A stretch of DNA of 64,000 nt. Origin: Typha latifolia (taxonomy: Eukaryota; Streptophyta; Magnoliopsida; Poales; Typhaceae). Below are positions 32,710-43,799 of this stretch, piece after piece. The stretch is taken from NCBI GenBank assembly GCA_019914945.1, contig CM034100.1, positions 12,163,096 to 12,227,095 of the forward strand. The letters run 5' to 3'. The position numbers and the translations under genes were made by a program. The first letter of the stretch is position 1, and every line of letters begins with the position of its first letter. The notes under the pieces were generated by a model. That model was not told the DNA's origin. It made no database searches and saw only the letters and a list, made by a program, of their open reading frames with translations.

Positions 32710-33711
32710 TTACGTTTGGATCAATTCAGATCTGATTCGTAACAGTATTATCATAGTCGATGTTCCTTGATCGATGGTTAGCACGAGATCGAAGAAGATG
32801 AACGAGGAAAGAGCAACCATGGAAGATTATGAACACATCTCTAGATCGACTGGGTTTTCTTCGACACCATCACCACCACCGGCCCCGTCGACAACGAGCT
32901 ACTGGCATGGGAAAAGGCATTATTCAAAGAACTTTCGACCAATTTGAAGGTGATGCAAACCTTCCTCACGGACTCAATCCAAGCCTTGATGGCCATTCTC
33001 CCAGCCCAACATGGCCACCCCGTGCTGCTAGCACCGTCGGCCATGGCAGAAATCGGCCAGCCACGGCGGCTAGAGGATTCCACTCGTGAGGGAGGTGGCA
33101 GAGAGTCCCAAACTACAGCCAAAACTCCCCCTCCAGCCGTGGTCGAGACCCTCCCACCACCACAAACACAAACCGCCACCAAAGCAATGCTAGAGGAGCA
33201 AGCCGAGGAGGGGACGAGGTCATCTTCTCCACCTGCAATGGAAGCTAGGTCGAAAGCCCTAGCTTTCCACTAACAATTTATCCAATTGCTCCCGACCCCC
33301 GCCGCCATGACCGGTCCCTTCCACGAGACTCCCGCACCCGAGTGAGGCCACTAGCAGCCACAATATAAAGTTAGAAGAGCACCGTTGACAACTCTCTTCG
33401 CTACAGCAAAATCGTGGCTCGTAGCCACGGGTTCAGCATTTCATCGATGACCGACGACCACGGTCGGCCTTGTAAAGCTAACTGACATCCAACGGTGGCC
33501 ATCATTGTAGCTAGAGACCACCACATGGCCAAACCTGACGGCCACAATCGTGAGGAGTTTTCCCGAGCCAAGCCACATTAGGGACGCTTCGCTGAGTGTA
33601 TCCATCGCTGGGGCTCCATGGTAGTAGGACTACAACCACCAACCATAGCTACTAGGGCCATGGGACCCGCCGGTTTGATGCACCATGGCAGCCACTGCTT
33701 TAATTGGAGCC
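32710..33711 (+). mobile_element. Internal region of a non-autonomous LTR element with gag-like reading frame
   Basis: The tail of an LTR (CAGATCTGATTCGTAACA, ending about 32747) is followed by a decayed primer-binding site and leader (GTATTATCATAGTCGATG). The plus-strand frame VDNELLAWEKALFKELSTNL, followed by VMQTFLTDSIQALMA and a Pro/Ala-rich stretch to 33273, can be aligned to VDNEPLAWAKAFFKDLSNEV at about 34281-34340 in the next element. The repeated peptide suggests an ancestral gag-like or otherwise selected ORF. There is no protease, RT or integrase. The 3' end is replaced by the LTR at 33712. Confidence 0.6.
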
Positions 33712-34147
33712 TAATGCAAACTGGGTTAGATCGGATCACATCAAGGGAAATTGAATGGAATGAATATTGAGTTAAGTTAAGTTAAGTTTATTTACCTTGC
33801 ATTACTTATCAACCTTATCTTTTACAATAGTTGCTAGATTGTCATTATCTTTCTAGAAGTATATCTAAGTTAGAAACCTTAATTCTACCTCCAACCCAAA
33901 GCCACCCTATCCTACAGCCGTCCACCACCACCCTAGGCCATCCGCCACCCTTCGACGACCGTCGCAACGTCAGATATTTCATATTATGTCCCGTTCTGAC
34001 CTTGCTCCATTATTTTAGTTATATCTTTCCATCCAGACATCCGATTGACGTGAAACTAAATCCATTAAAACCCTATCTTGTGAGGTATACCATGTAAATT
34101 TTCATAATTATTCTACAGACAGATCATTCCAGATCTGGTCCGTAACA
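33712..34147 (+). repeat. 5' LTR (436 bp) of the 1.7 kb element
   Basis: It starts TAATGCAAACTGGGTTAGAT, where the 3' LTR has TGATGCGAACTAGGTCAGAT, so the canonical TG has become TA. It ends GATCTGGTCCGTAACA. It pairs with 34976-35411 in the same orientation. Confidence 0.78.
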
Positions 34148-34165
34148 TTGGTATTAGAGTCGACA
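34148..34165 (+). other. Primer-binding site of the 1.7 kb element
   Basis: TTGGTATTAGAGTCGACA directly follows the 5' LTR and matches the plant initiator-Met-tRNA complement TGGTATCAGAG with one change. Confidence 0.75.
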
Positions 34166-34975
34166 TTCCTTGAACAATTGTAAACACATGATCCAAAGCT
34201 AACCCAGGGGAGATCGCGGCCAAGGAGGACTAAGAACTCATCTTAATCCCTGTGGAGGTTTCCTCAGCACCACCAATAGTAGATAATGAGCCATTGGCGT
34301 GGGCGAAGGCATTTTTTAAAGATCTTTCTAACGAGGTCACTAGATCCATCACGGAGGCTATTCAAGCCTTAGCGACGACCCTCCTAACTTAGCACGGTCA
34401 CCTCGCGCTGCCACCACCGCCGGCCACTATGAAACTTGCGCCACCTCCACCTTCAAGTACTAATAATGGTGAAACGGTGAAGACCATCCAAACTGTGGCA
34501 ACCATCCATTCTCTAGTTGTGGTGGAGCACCCTCTATCCTTGTAGATCGAGCCCTCCATCATAGCAACACCAGAGCAGCCCCTAGCAACGGTTGTGATAT
34601 CGTCTTCCCCACTCGCGGTGGAAGTTGGGGATAAAAATTCTAACTTCCCATTAGTGATTATCCAAGCACTTTCAGTCCAAACCATCACCGTTAGCACCTT
34701 CCTTGGACCAGCAGCACCCGAGCCATGGCCTAAACAGCATGTGCTAAGACTTGGGCTCGAACCACTTGTGGCGAGGATTTGGCCCGACTCACCCATGGCT
34801 AGGGCAGGCTATAGCTTGAATAAGTGGATCTTAGAGCAGAACCTATCATGGGGCCCCCTTCCTCATGGTAAACGAGGTCCACACGAAAATCGAAGACATG
34901 TAATTCAGGAGCATCGGAGGGTATGGAAATCACCATGGACACCTTGAGGACAAGGTGGTCGAAAGCATGGTGGAT

Positions 34976-35411
34976 TGATGCGAACTAGGTCAGATCGGAT
35001 CACATCAAGGGAAATTGAATGAAATGAATACTCAGTTAAGTTAAGTTAAGTTTAGTTACCTTGCATTACTTATTGACCTTATCTTTTACTGTAGCCATTA
35101 AATTGTCGTTATATTTCTAGAAGTAGATCTAAGTTAGAAACCCTAATTCTACCTCCAACCTATAGCCACCATCACCTCCAGTAGCCACCCTATCCTATGG
35201 CCATTCACCACCCACCGATGACCGTTGCAATGTCGGATATTTACTATTCTACCCCATTCTAATATTTCTACAATATTTTAGTTATATATTTCCATCCAAA
35301 CATCTGATTATCATAAACCCAAAGCCATTAAAACCCTATCTTATGAGCTACTATCATCTAAATTTTCATAATCATCCTACGGATGGATCGTTCCAAATCT
35401 GATCAGTAACA
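34976..35411 (+). repeat. 3' LTR (436 bp) of the 1.7 kb element
   Basis: It starts TGATGCGAACTAGGTCAGAT after the purine-rich GAAAGCATGGTGGAT and ends CAAATCTGATCAGTAACA. Confidence 0.78.
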
Positions 35412-35829
35412 AAGGCCAAGCTTGATAATGAACTTCCTCCATAGCTCGTCATCGCTCCGCCGCCGCATGGACCCACCGGACGCCGACTACCAGCAGCCAA
35501 CAACCTTGCCCAACTACCGCCAGTGTCCATGCTGCCCACAATGGGGTCAAAAAATATTTTTAGCCCTACTGTTTGCTTTTTAGCTATTGAATGGAAGTGA
35601 TGAAGTGCATGTATCTTGAGGAATGCTAAATGTTCGCGGTCCAGCTTGGCCACCTCTCGTGAATAGGGGTGTAAATGAGCCGAGCTTGAGCGAGTTGGAA
35701 AACCTCATCTTGGCTTGATCTCTAGCTCGATTCATTGGAAAAGCACAGCTCAACTCGGCTCGTCTCCACAGCTCGTAAGCAATCCACACCACATGATGCA
35801 ACTCGATCCACAAAGCCATTGCCTAGCCT

Positions 35830-36160
35830 AAAGCTGAGCTACACCTAATCCGCCCACCCTCATCGGTTTCCTCAGCCTCACTCATTTGTCTAGAGAGGGA
35901 ACAATCTAATGACTGGATCAAGCTCAACATCAACGGCGAGCTTTTCGAGAAGCTTCTTGCCCTGACTAGCTTCTAGTTACACAATGGCAGCAAAAAATTC
36001 ACCCCAGCTTCGCATGCCACTCACCACCTCCCTAGCACCAGCAGAAGCAACTTAACTACACCCTTTGTGAAGCTTAGAGATTCGGGCCAAACGCTAGTGT
36101 CTAGGACCCCAACGATGACATCGCGTGATGCGGATCGATGGCCTCGTCTTAGAAGGCAAG
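35830..36160 (-). pseudogene. Fragment of a plant subtilisin-like serine protease gene (SBT)
   Basis: The minus strand encodes RSASRDVIVGVLDTSVWPES, then LSF. This is the subtilase motif around the catalytic Asp (family DVIVGVLDTGVWPES), with Gly changed to Ser after DT. Downstream, across stops, come W..ACEAGVNF, CN then KLVRARSFSKSS, which match the plant SBT segment W+G.CE.G..FN..CN+KLIGARSF. The His and Ser catalytic parts are absent. Plant subtilases are secreted peptide-processing proteases; this piece cannot be active. It lies inside a repeat with GAGCCGAGC ends, so gene capture by a transposon is the likely origin. Confidence 0.75.
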
Positions 36161-36426
36161 GAAAGAAGGGGAGATCTCGCCGACGAAGCGACTGTGGGTG
36201 TAAGGACACAACGAACGTCCCGTCGGCAAAAGGCTCGGCGGAGGAGGGTTTAAGTGGTGACTGGTGAAGATGGGAACAATGGTAAATGGTGATTTTCGGT
36301 GGTGAAGAGGGTTTGGCTAATGGGACTGGGGACTTTGAGGGAAATGAAGGTTGGCTTGGGTTTTTTTTCTTTACTTATACATATCATACTAACTGTTGGA
36401 TCTAAGATCCTACGGTTCTAAACATA

Positions 36427-36428
<2 letters not shown>

Positions 36429-36468
<40 letters not shown>
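36429..36468. repeat. (TA)n microsatellite
   Basis: An uninterrupted AT/TA run of about 40 bp. Confidence 0.9.
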
Positions 36469-36470
<2 letters not shown>

Positions 36471-37503
36471 CTATATGAGCCTAATTAAGCCGAGCTTGAG
36501 CTAGCTAGTGTTGGCTTGGCCCAGCTCAATAGTTTTTTCGAGCCTAATATCTCAGCTCGGCTCAGCTTATTTAGAGCTTCACCTGAGCCCGCTAGCCTCA
36601 CAAGCCCACAAGATGGGCCCTACTCATGAACTAGTTTGAGACTTATATGCATAACCCCGAGCCCGAGGACGACTAGTAGAATGACTCGGTGGACCTGCAT
36701 TAGTTGACTAAGCCAAACTTGCATGCAGACCTATGGGCCCATGAGCATGACATGAGCTAGAAGGTCCAACTCGCATACTAATCACTTTGAGGACAAGGTG
36801 TCGAAAGCGTGGTGGATTATTACGATCGACCATGTGGGTTAAGTAAGTCGAGTCAGTTGAGTTGAGTCTATTTATTTTTTAATTGATTCATGTTTATCTC
36901 TTATGTAAGCCACTAAGGTAAATTCAATTAACCTATGTCAACCTATAAGGTAAGTTCAATTTAGTCATGTAAGCCTCAAAGGCAAATCTTAGTTTAAGTT
37001 TTATAAGCCTTTAGGGCTAAGTCTGAGTAGGACTCATTATATCCGATCTCTATATATAAAAGTGTTGGGCTTCTTTGTTCAAGAATCCAAGCATTCAAGC
37101 ATTGAGAATTAATTAACTTTAGTTATATTCTTATTATCGTATTTACTATTTTATCATAGTCATCAGATCGTCTTTATCTTTCTATGAGCAGGTCATAGTC
37201 GTAGAACCTCAAAAGCTTCTAAATCCTAGCCCTCACCTTCCTTTAGCAGCCATCCTACTATACGATCGTCCACCACCACCCTCGGTCTTCCCCTCCCATC
37301 TTCTCTTCGACAACTGCCACAACATTGGATATTTATCAATCTGTCATGTTCTGAACTTCCTTTACTATTTTATTTATATCTTTCTGTCCTGACCTATGAT
37401 TTATGTAAAAGTATAACTATTAGAACCCTAACTTCTGGGGTACCACTATCTAAAGTTTTATAATTTTCTTATGTCCGGATTTGTCCAGATCTAATTCGTA
37501 ACA

Positions 37504-37947
37504 TTCCATGATGATTTGAATCGTTTCAAACACTTTGACTTTAAAATCAATCTTCCAATTTAATATTCTTCATCAAATATCTCATAACTTGTCATAACTT
37601 GTACATATGCTCATATATAAAATTTAAACACATTAATAAATAAAAATTATATTTTGAAATATAATTTATTAATTATATAAGTACAAATAAAACCTAACAT
37701 ATGTCAACTTCTACTTCAACTTAGGATACAAATTTCTATTTTGATTTTAGAATTAATTGTATGTGCTTGTTTTGTCATGAGAGGTAGTAACTGCCTCGTT
37801 ATTGGTTTGTGACATGCAAAGGAAAGTTCTTATTATGAATTTGGTTCTTTTATTATATTAGGTTTTGAATAAAATACTAAGACTTCCTGTACTTTAAGGT
37901 ACTCTTGAGATATATGGCTGATTATAATTTTAAAATTAGGTCATAAA
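37504..37947. other. AT-rich spacer
   Basis: I see no gene or recognisable repeat between the LTR end at 37503 and the LINE target duplication. Confidence 0.5.
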
Positions 37948-37957
37948 ATAATATCTT

Positions 37958-40900
37958 TTTTTATTAAAAGGAGCTGCAAAGGCAGTTATGGATTAATTAA
38001 GTGCTTCATGGGGATTCCCATTTGCGTCAAACTGCATGATATAGACCATCGCTGGTGGCAACAAAGAGTGCTCAACACCCGAGGTCACAAAAGGATGCTG
38101 CTTTCCAAAATGGGCAGCCCAATCAGCTGCCCTATTACAAATTCAGCTAGCATGAACAACAGAGTAAGTAGAAAAACTAAGCAGTAAAAGTTTACATCGA
38201 TATATAACATCTCAGATAACCCATGGAGGGTCTTCAGATTTGTTAATTATATCAATAACTATACTAGAGTCTCCTTTGAATATGATATGCGTATAATTGT
38301 TGTTGGCAGTAGTAGTGATGGCATGCAAAACCATAAGACCCTATGCCTCAAGTGCTGAATTAACCGTTATCGTTTTGGCCGAGATAAGTAGCACTTCAGC
38401 TTGATTGTTTCTAGCGACGACTCCAACTCCACCAGTTTTGTCCAGTGAGTCCCAAGCCCCATCAAAATTTATTTTGATAAAGCCATCAATTGGTCTCCCC
38501 CAGTGCTGAACCGCTTGTGTATTCTTCATATTCGGAGGTTTAGCCCTCCTCTCATAGTATTCTATGGTCATGTGGATCGCCATCCACATTGTATGCTCTA
38601 GTTTATTACACCTATTTTTGAAGCAGGTCTTGTTTGGGGCCTTCCAAACCATCCATATAGTGGTTGCCACAGTAGCTAGGAATTTCTCCTGCTCACCCCC
38701 AAGGTGTCTCCAATTGTAGTTGATCCAGTTAGCATCAAGAGAAAACGCGGCGCCAAGGTAGTAGGCAATGACCTCCCATACCTCAAATGCATAGCGGCAA
38801 GTATAGAAAAGGTGTTCTATTGTCTCTTCCCATAGGCCACACATTGGTCATAGATCTGTCTGCCTAATGTGTAGGCTATGGAGGAGAACTTTAGTAAGCA
38901 CTCTTCCCCAAAAGAGTTTCCAAACAAAGGACTTAACTCTTGGATTAACTTTAAATTTCCATAAAATCTTCCATTCAGGCTCATTACTTTCATATTTGGG
39001 CCTTAGGTGGGAGTATAAGGTTTTGGTAGTGACCTTCCCTTTTGAGTTAGGCCACCAAATCCACCTATTTTCCAAAGGCTTAGTTCTAAGGCCCAAAATA
39101 GCATTTCTAAGGTAGGGGCCAAAGCCATTTTCTATCAAAGCAACATCCCATCAGTCATTTTCCATATGATCCACAGCCATCATATCAAGCCTTATAGTAT
39201 TTAAATTCACATAGGACGGCTTATACGCCATGGGTTCAGAGGTGATCTAGGTGTCCCTCAAAATATTGATATTTTTGCCATTACTCAGAAGGTGCCTTAT
39301 ACCATTTTTTATGTTGTTTGCTGCAGCCCATAAAGCCCTCCAGGCCCAAGAGGAGTCTTTTGTCGATTGGTATTCCCAGTAATCAAAGGAGCCATACTTT
39401 TGTCTCATAATTGTAACCCCAAAAGGCAGCATTATTATTTAGGAATTTAAAAACATATTTTTCAATCATAACAGTTTTTGCTAACCGTAATTCCCTAATA
39501 GCTAGACCACCCTTAGATTTAGGTCTAGCAATTTTAGACCAGCTAACCAAATGAAGCTTTTCCTATCTTTGCCCTTTTCCCAAAGGAATCCTTTAGCAAG
39601 CTTGGTAACCTAATCTAACGTGGAATCTAAAACCCAAGTGGATGCTAGCCGTCTCTTCTAGCCAGCTAGCTTGCTAGCAATTCTATTGGTAAGGTCCTTT
39701 TGGTTAGCAACTAGAATGCGATTAGGGGAGATTTTTGCCCCTAAGCAAACAAAGGAAAATTTACCCAAACTAATGCTTAGGATACTCAACATGCTGTTTT
39801 GGATGGACTGGGGAATGGCTGAACCAAAGTACATACTAGACTTGTTGCTATTGACTCATTGGTTAGTCAAGGAACACTATTTAACAAGAACCAGCTTAAC
39901 TGCCCTAACAAAAGCTTTAGTGGCTTCAGAAATGATCAAAACATTATCTGCATAGAGAAGATGGTCAAGAAGCTCCGGGCCCATAAGAAAACCCCTTAAA
40001 TTCCCTAGGGCACATTGTTCATTAAGCAGAGAAGAGAGAATCTGGGAACAAATGATGAATAAGTAGGGCAACAAGGGGTCTCCTTGGCGAATGCCATAAT
40101 GGGGCTGAATCCACTCAGTAGTAATTCCGTTGATTAGGAGAGCAAACTTGGGAGACTCAATACACGCTTTGACCTAGCCACACCACTTAGTAGGAAAACC
40201 CATGGAACTAAGGGCAAACATAATGGACTTCCAACTTAGTCTGTCATAAGCCTTCTCCATATCAATTTTAACAATCATCATGAGGTGGTTCTTCCTAGCT
40301 TTAGCAATGGAGTGGGTCAGCTCTTGGGCGACTAAAATATTGTCACTAATACTTCTACCAGCCACAAAGGCGACTTGCTCCTTGCTAATAAGTGAGGGTA
40401 GAACAGGTTTCAAACGGTTGGCCAAAACTTTAGCTATAATTTTATAAAAATCATTACATAAAGCAATAGGTCTAAAATCTTTAACATACAATAGGTTTTC
40501 TGTTTTTGAAATAAGCATATAAGCCCCCACTAAGCAGGGAGAGCGACAAGCTAAAAAAAAATACATAACAGCTTTAGTGATGCTAGGACCAATAATGTCC
40601 TAATAAAAATGATAGATATCAACCTAAAAATTGTCGGGCCCGGCACCTTGTTTCCCGGCATATCCCAAACAGCTCCCTTAATTTCATCACTACTTATTGG
40701 TTGAATAATAGACAAGGCATTGGCTTGGGTGATGTGCGGAAGGTTAGGCCAATCAGAAGGCTCACTGAGGTCACCCACATCCCTAGTCCAAAGGTCACTG
40801 TAGAAGGAGGAAAATAAAGACTTAACCTGGTCAACATCCTCAACCCAAACACCTCTCTCATCTCTAATGCCCTTGATATGGTTTCTCCTATATCTAATGG

Positions 40901-41457
40901 TGGCCGAAAGGTGAAAAAATATGGTGTTTAAATCCCCATTATCAACCCATTTCACTCTAGACCTCTGACACAAAAGGGTATTAAAATCATCAGATAAGAA
41001 AGCATTAAAATCCTCAATAGATAAGAAAGCATTAAAATCACCAGCAATAAGCCAAGGTAAACCTAAGTTAGAGAATTTACCAAGTTCGTCCCATAGCTCC
41101 CGCTGTTCCTCCGCGTGGTTGCTAGCATATACGATTGTCCACAACCAAGGCTTGCCTTCTGGCGGGGTATAATGATGTGGGCTACTTGCCGAGATTCATA
41201 AATAACTGAAACCTCTCCCTCCCTACTTCTTCTGGCTACGATAATACCTCCCGAGGCACTGATCGTCAGGATGCAGTGGTGGTTCCAATCCCTTCCAAGT
41301 CTGCAAATGCAAAATAAGCCTTTGGTATATAGGCATGAGTTTCTAGTAACACTATAAACCCAGGGTTAAAACATCTAATATAATCCATGCATCTTTCATG
41401 AACTTCTTTCCTACTGCACCCTCTACAATTCCAAATGATTGTATTTAACATTGACAA
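37958..41457 (-). pseudogene. LINE A ORF2: endonuclease, reverse transcriptase, RNase H, broken
   Basis: It starts MSMLNTIIWNCRGCSRKEVH at 41457 (apurinic-like endonuclease; N-W-CRG and the ETH glutamate visible), then IAGDFNAFLS at about 41050. The RT region at 40566-40174 has FRPIALCNDFYKIIAKVLAN, EQVAFVAGRSISDN and KIDMEKAYDRLSW. The active-site box reads LLYADNVLIIS, where the family has YADD, so the second Asp is Asn. A zf-RVT-like segment (CGLWEETIEHLFYTC) follows. RNase H is at 38341-38480: FIKINFDGAWDSLDKTGGVG. A 27 bp tandem duplication in the endonuclease repeats DFNAFLS. Dead copy. Confidence 0.85.
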
Positions 41458-41886
41458 ACTATGAGAGATAAGGAAGAGGACTTAGCTACACAAGTCTTCC
41501 TCTTTTCACCGTAAAGGTGTGCTCCACCTCCATCAAGTCTATGAGCTCCTCAGGTGCAGTGCCTTTAATAACCTTGCCTTTCCCTTTAGGATCATAGACC
41601 ATCAAAGAGGAGGCCGCATCAACCACTCCCTCCATTGGTTCCTCGCCTGATTGAGAGGCTGGCCCGATCTTGGTTCAACCGGTCTCCATGGTCCCTTAGG
41701 GTCCTTTCCAAAGAAGGCGGTTGGCTGCACACCACCATCCCTCCTCCTCCGTTGCATAGTGACCCAAGGGCCATATGTACTACTATCACCCACATCTTGC
41801 CCAATCTTTGGCATGCCATGATCGCCATGATTAACCCCTTCAGGAACCTCCATTATACTCTTTCCAGATTGGGGTCCTTGGGTTTC

Positions 41887-42838
41887 CTAGCTCGTCGGCG
41901 CCACTCTTCTCCCCGGTGGGGTTAGAGGGCACTGGTCCAGCCGGTGCCCAACAACTCCACATCTGTAGCAGAGTATAGGGATACTCTCATATATAGCTCT
42001 CTGATGAACTCTCCGATTTTTATGCCCTAGCCACACAACCCTCTTAATAGGTTTAACTAGATTGATTTCAATGCATACCCGAGAAAATCTACTACGCGAT
42101 TTATCCAGGGTGGTCTCATCCATTCTCAACGGCCTGCCAAATTTAGCGGCAACCAAAATGAGGGCTTCGAGCTCCCACCATTCCATAGGCAAGTCATAAA
42201 GTTGGATCCAAACAGGAGTGACCTAAAAGACTTTTAGCATTGGCCGAAAATCATCCTTCCAACGGATCAAGTTAAGGACTTGACCATTGATGGTCCAGGG
42301 TCCTTCAGTGAGGATATAGGATAGGCCCTCATCTTTGAAGAACCTAAAAATGTAATAGCCTTCGACCATGTCCGAGATAGAAAAGATCTCTATTCCTGAC
42401 CATTGTTTGGCCAAAACAGTTCTAAGGTTTTCAAGCGAAAGAGACTTACCTAGAAATCGGTCGAAGAGAGTTAGTTTCCAGCGAGCACGACATCTTGCCA
42501 TCACCTCCGGCTCCACAATAACATAGTCTTCAGTCTCCTCCATGATCATTTGGAGGAAATCATCCGGGATGTTTCCCATGCCACCATTCATCTTACCCTT
42601 TGCTCTACTAACCATGGATGCCCAACTCTTAGCATGAGATTATCCTTTGGGTATCTGGTTGAGGTCTGGGAGATCTTCTTGCCTTTCAGACTTGTCAGCT
42701 TCGGCTCTAAAGATTTCTTGCCAGCCTCATCCACCTTTTGTTTCTGCCCAAGCGGATCATCCCCTCCTCTAGGCCATCAAGGACTCCATAGGAAGCAGCA
42801 GTCACTTTCGCTCCTTTATCGCCAAAGGAAGCAGTCAT
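41887..42838 (-). pseudogene. LINE A ORF1 (DUF4283-like, CCHC knuckle), broken
   Basis: It begins MTASFGDKGAKVTAASYGVL at 42838, 34 bp from the element 5' end. The frame at 42615-42223 contains a DUF4283-like region: RCRARWKLTLFDRFLGKSLS, LAKQWSG, YYIFRF, ILTEGPWTINGQVLNLIRW. After a stop it continues PMEWWELEALILVAAKFGRP, RFSRVCIEINL, then the zinc knuckle CYRCGVVGHRLDQC (C-x2-C-x4-H-x4-C). ORF1 proteins coat LINE RNA in the ribonucleoprotein. At least one stop and frame changes disrupt this copy. Confidence 0.82.
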
Positions 42839-42894
42839 ATTTTTCAAAGCACTCACTAGCTTATAAATTGTTATAATATCTTACAAATGTTTTT

Positions 42895-43690
42895 TAGCAA
42901 CCCCAATAGCAGTTGTTGGCCGTAGACTTTGGACTTTCTATTTTGATTTGGATTATCACATCTAAACCATCAACAATTATCCATTATTGATCAAACGATG
43001 TGGTTTTCTAAGAATCTATGTCATTGTAGAGCTTTTTCGGCAACCTTAGTGATCAATTTTTGGCTTTGGACTTCTAACTTTTGACTTTCAAATCTTGCTT
43101 TGGATTATCACATCTAAGCCTATTAGCTGACTGATTTGTATGAAAAAGCTTCGTAGTTATAGTATTGATAATATTGGTCTCTTTAGTTTTTTTATAGTAA
43201 ATTTGGGGTTTTTTTTTACTCATTTAGTCCTTATTAAAAGTGTACATTTAGATGTATATCTTAGTAAAATGAAATCATATATTTTCTATACTCTTTGCAT
43301 ATAATACATAAATAAGGCGAGCCATTTTATTTTTAGATTTAATGTGCACCTTAGCAAAGTTAAAAGCATATATTTTATATAGCTTTTGCGTATGATTTAG
43401 GATATAATAATATTTTTTAATTTTGTTAGGCTAAATGGGTAAAAAAAGATTCGAAAGTGTAATTCAAAAATTGATAAAGCACAAAACTACTGAAACTATA
43501 ACTAAAGTACATTTTCACGCAAAATGCCTCCCCATTGGCCACATGATGTGATTTTGTAAATCTCTCTATTATTATAAATCCACTTAAGCAACCTTGACAA
43601 TATCTGCTTTCGACTAAAAATTTGAGACTTTTGACTTTTTTTTAATTTAGATTATTATATCTAAGTCGTTGGAGATAGTGTGCATGAATT
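42895..43690. repeat. Family of three diverged repeat units
   Basis: Three segments (about 42895-42990, 43045-43140 and 43585-43690) share the order GCAACC..., TTGACTTT/GGACTTTC, then GGATTATCACATCTAA (ATTATTATATCTAA in the third). LINE A inserted beside the first. No coding capacity. Confidence 0.5.
43157..43504. repeat. Possible palindromic MITE
   Basis: The left end TAGTTATAGTATTGATAATA and the reverse complement of the right end TTAGTTATAGTTTCAGTAGT match over the first ten or so bases, and TTACTCATTTAG pairs with TTACCCATTTAG further in. The interior has two direct copies of a CATATATTTT block. No target duplication is clear. Confidence 0.35.
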
Positions 43691-43702
43691 TGAATCTTAT
43701 GG

Positions 43703-43704
<2 letters not shown>

Positions 43705-43791
<87 letters not shown>
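43705..43791. repeat. Compound (CT)n(TA)n microsatellite
   Basis: A CT run of about 66 bp passes directly into a TA run of about 20 bp. Confidence 0.92.
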
Positions 43792-43799
43792 CTTGATGA

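Larger units (their letters stand above)
33712..35411 (+). mobile_element. Complete 1.7 kb non-autonomous LTR retrotransposon
   Basis: Two 436 bp LTRs (33712-34147 and 34976-35411) share their length, the GGTTAGATCGGATCACATCA start region (GGTCAGATC.. in the 3' copy) and a GTAACA end. After the 5' LTR comes TTGGTATTAGAGTCGACA, a Met-tRNA primer-binding site. The 828 bp interior has only a decayed gag-like frame. Before the 3' LTR the phrase CCTTGAGGACAAGGTGG, then GAAAGCATGGTGGAT, closely matches the gypsy terminus at 11733-11764. The size and lack of pol place it with TRIM/LARD-type elements. No convincing target duplication was found (GAGCC versus AAGGC). Confidence 0.78.
35664..36590. mobile_element. 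hAT-like non-autonomous repeat with a captured gene fragment
   Basis: The left end TAGGGGTGTAAATGAGCCGA and the reverse complement of the right end (CAGGTGAAGCTCTAAATAAG, then CTGAGCCGAGC) resemble each other and the widespread plant hAT-type terminus CAGGGGTGTAAACGAGCC. I found no 8 bp target duplication, so the boundaries and superfamily are tentative. It contains a (TA)n run at 36429-36468 and, on the minus strand, a subtilase gene fragment. Confidence 0.42.
35412..37503 (+). mobile_element. Second non-autonomous LTR element: internal remnant plus 686 bp 3' LTR
   Basis: The sequence ACTTTGAGGACAAGGTGTCG at about 36784, then AAAGCGTGGTGGAT, is the family's 3' terminus. The LTR follows at 36818-37503, beginning TATTACGATCGACC and ending CTAATTCGTAACA. 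The upstream internal sequence is filled with a repeat bearing GAGCCGAGC ends (about 35664-36590) that carries a subtilase fragment. The 5' LTR is not visible, unless the LTR at 34976 serves both elements. Confidence 0.6.
37958..42872 (-). mobile_element. LINE A: near full-length L1-type retrotransposon with 10 bp target duplication
   Basis: ATAATATCTT flanks both ends (37948-37957 and 42873-42882). The minus-strand 3' end is an A-rich tail (poly-T at 37956-37962 on the plus strand), and the ORF1 start codon lies only 34 bp inside the 5' end. The order is ORF1 with zinc knuckle, endonuclease, reverse transcriptase, then RNase H at the C-terminus, a layout typical of plant L1 elements. All frames contain stops or shifts. 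Confidence 0.82.

Noticed and set aside
32829..33182. His-rich 86-aa frame and minus-strand Gly-rich 113-aa frame
   Set aside because: They are alternative frames of the gag-like internal region; the frame shared with the neighbouring copy is the one at 32890-33273.
33707..35417. GAGCC / AGGCC as a 5 bp target duplication of the 1.7 kb element
   Set aside because: Positions do not align without shifting and two of five bases differ; not strong enough to claim.
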